A stretch of 64,000 nucleotides of DNA from Bacteroidales bacterium (GTDB lineage: Bacteria; Bacteroidota; Bacteroidia; Bacteroidales; UBA932): NCBI GenBank assembly GCA_017630155.1, contig JAGBVU010000005.1, positions 1 to 64,000 of the forward strand. The letters are read 5' to 3'. Below the pieces are notes generated by a model. It had not been told where the DNA came from. It ran no database searches and worked only from the letters and a program-made list of their open reading frames with translations. Positions 63,301 to 64,000 of this stretch are shown piece by piece (positions within the stretch are counted from its first letter, which is position 1; each line of letters begins with the position of its first letter). The position numbers and the translations under genes are program-made.

Positions 63301-64000
63301 TCATTCACTTCTCAGTGAGTCTACGGGGTTTTCGGTGGCGGCGCGAAGAGAGGTGAATGTCACTACTGTAGCTACTATGAGGGCGACCATCGCTCCTGAG
63401 GCTGCAAATATCCACCAGTAAATAGGAGAACTGTGTGCAAATGTACTATAGTAGAAGTCAGTTATGAAATATGTAATTGGGACTGAAACTGCAAAACATA
63501 CTCCCAGTATCTTCATGAATTTGATGTTGAACATTTTCAGAATCTCTGCGACAGATGCTCCGTGCACCCTCCTTACACCTATCTCTTTGCGGCGGTACTG
63601 GGTCTCGAATACTACCAGCCCGAATACACCCATAAGGGATATTATTATGGCAATCAGGGTGAATAGAGCCACCATAGTGGTGAGCTGTTTCTCCTTATGG
63701 TATTGCCTACCGAGCTCCTCGTCGAAAAACTGTAGTTTGAAATTGCTCAGGTTAGCCCCGGGATTGAATTTGGAGATTGTCGAGTTTACAGCTGCCTGAA
63801 CATCCTGATAAGGGGCTCCAGGTGCTGTTCTGATGTAGAGGTGAGAGAGATCCCACCATGGATTCTTTCCGAAGATGTAGAAAGCAAACGGGTTCAGTTC
63901 ATATTGCAGTGGACGGAACTGGAAATCTTCACAGAAACCGGCAATCTCAGTCTCAGCACTATGACCATTGACCTTATCTTCCAGAGTAAAGCCATATTTC
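63301..64000 (-). CDS. MacB/FtsX-type ABC transporter permease (partial, start beyond window)
   Basis: The frame is open from the window edge to its stop at 63301 (about 233 residues seen). The first part fits the end of a MacB periplasmic core domain (IAGFCEDFQFRPLQYELNPFA, LYIRTAPG). Then come the FtsX-type membrane region and the closing LRAATENPVDSLRSE, with EIGVRRVHGAS typical of the family. Two of the last membrane helices are VALFTLIAIIISLMGVFGL and a later IYWWIFAASGAMVALIVATV. It may be a target or partner of the adjacent two-component system. Confidence 0.88.
   Translation of the reverse strand, partial: KYGFTLEDKVNGHSAETEIAGFCEDFQFRPLQYELNPFAFYIFGKNPWWDLSHLYIRTAPGAPYQDVQAAVNSTISKFNPGANLSNFKLQFFDEELGRQYHKEKQLTTMVALFTLIAIIISLMGVFGLVVFETQYRRKEIGVRRVHGASVAEILKMFNIKFMKILGVCFAVSVPITYFITDFYYSTFAHSSPIYWWIFAASGAMVALIVATVVTFTSLRAATENPVDSLRSE

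Overview
The window is a gene-dense chromosomal segment of a member of the Bacteroidales (phylum Bacteroidota); family and genus cannot be settled from the sequence. The support is consistent: promoters of the TAnnTTTG (-7) type with occasional TTG/TTTG (-33) elements, few Shine-Dalgarno sequences, and phylum-typical proteins. These include an HU-CCDC81 membrane protein, DUF4988 modules, a FISUMP lipoprotein, a PCMD protein, an Hc1 histone-like protein, membrane-anchored AraC, M49 dipeptidyl peptidase III and Ctc-type L25. Most of it looks like core chromosome. There is no IS element, prophage, CRISPR array or rRNA.

Layout. 1-2.5 kb: the 3' part of a repetitive surface protein (DUF4988 modules plus a beta-helix) interrupted by an in-frame TAA beside an expanded Glu-Asp-Gly repeat. 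2.5-3.6 kb: tRNA-Asn (-), tRNA-Glu (+), HU-CCDC81 protein. 3.7-7.8 kb (-): metG, dnaG. 7.9-13.9 kb (+): recA, rlmN, patatin-barrel protein, recX, and prfB with its programmed +1 frameshift, then class I fumarase. 15.7-18.4 kb (-): Tat-exported D-aminoacylase and apbE. 18.4-20.9 kb (+): FISUMP lipoprotein, lemA, TPM protein. 21-24.4 kb (-): DUF389, CapA, phoH. 24.4-36.4 kb (+): SPOR lipoprotein, gcvT, an M28-like protein fused to a TonB C-terminal domain, leuS, two YitT paralogues, two AraC-type regulators, ettA, alr. 36.4-42.2 kb: holA against an HsdR_N protein and cca, folE, an ABC ATPase with cobalamin adenosyltransferase, a DUF2795 protein and MarC. 42.3-47.2 kb: Hc1, an M6 metalloprotease overlapping a small lipoprotein, then a PCMD protein with an Omp85-type barrel. 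47.2-52.8 kb (-): a likely six-gene run ytxH, holin-like, small unknown, DPP III, Na+/alanine symporter, trkA. 52.8-55.3 kb (+): C11 peptidase, rplY with a structured leader, pth. 55.3-60 kb (-): purB, yjjG, divIC-like, CPBP protease, manA, hslR-like. 60-64 kb: C_GCAxxG_C_C protein, an NtrC-family two-component pair and the end of a MacB-like permease.

The genes mix information processing (dnaG, holA, recA, recX, prfB, metG, leuS, ettA, rplY, pth, cca, rlmN, two tRNAs) with envelope and exported proteins. Several points stand out. The M28-like domain has lost both histidine zinc ligands and carries a TonB C-terminal domain. The M6 protease is translationally coupled to a small lipoprotein. 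ManA ends in a His/Cys-rich tail. dnaG and holA have -7 boxes so close to their ATGs that leaderless mRNAs are predicted. Nothing amounts to a clear-cut new multi-gene system. The best candidates are the M6/lipoprotein and PCMD/barrel pairs and the pseudo-M28/TonB_C fusion.

The sequence has no gene-free stretch longer than about 300 bases. Positions 118-219, between the TAA and the next in-frame ATG, are read here as part of the interrupted gene.
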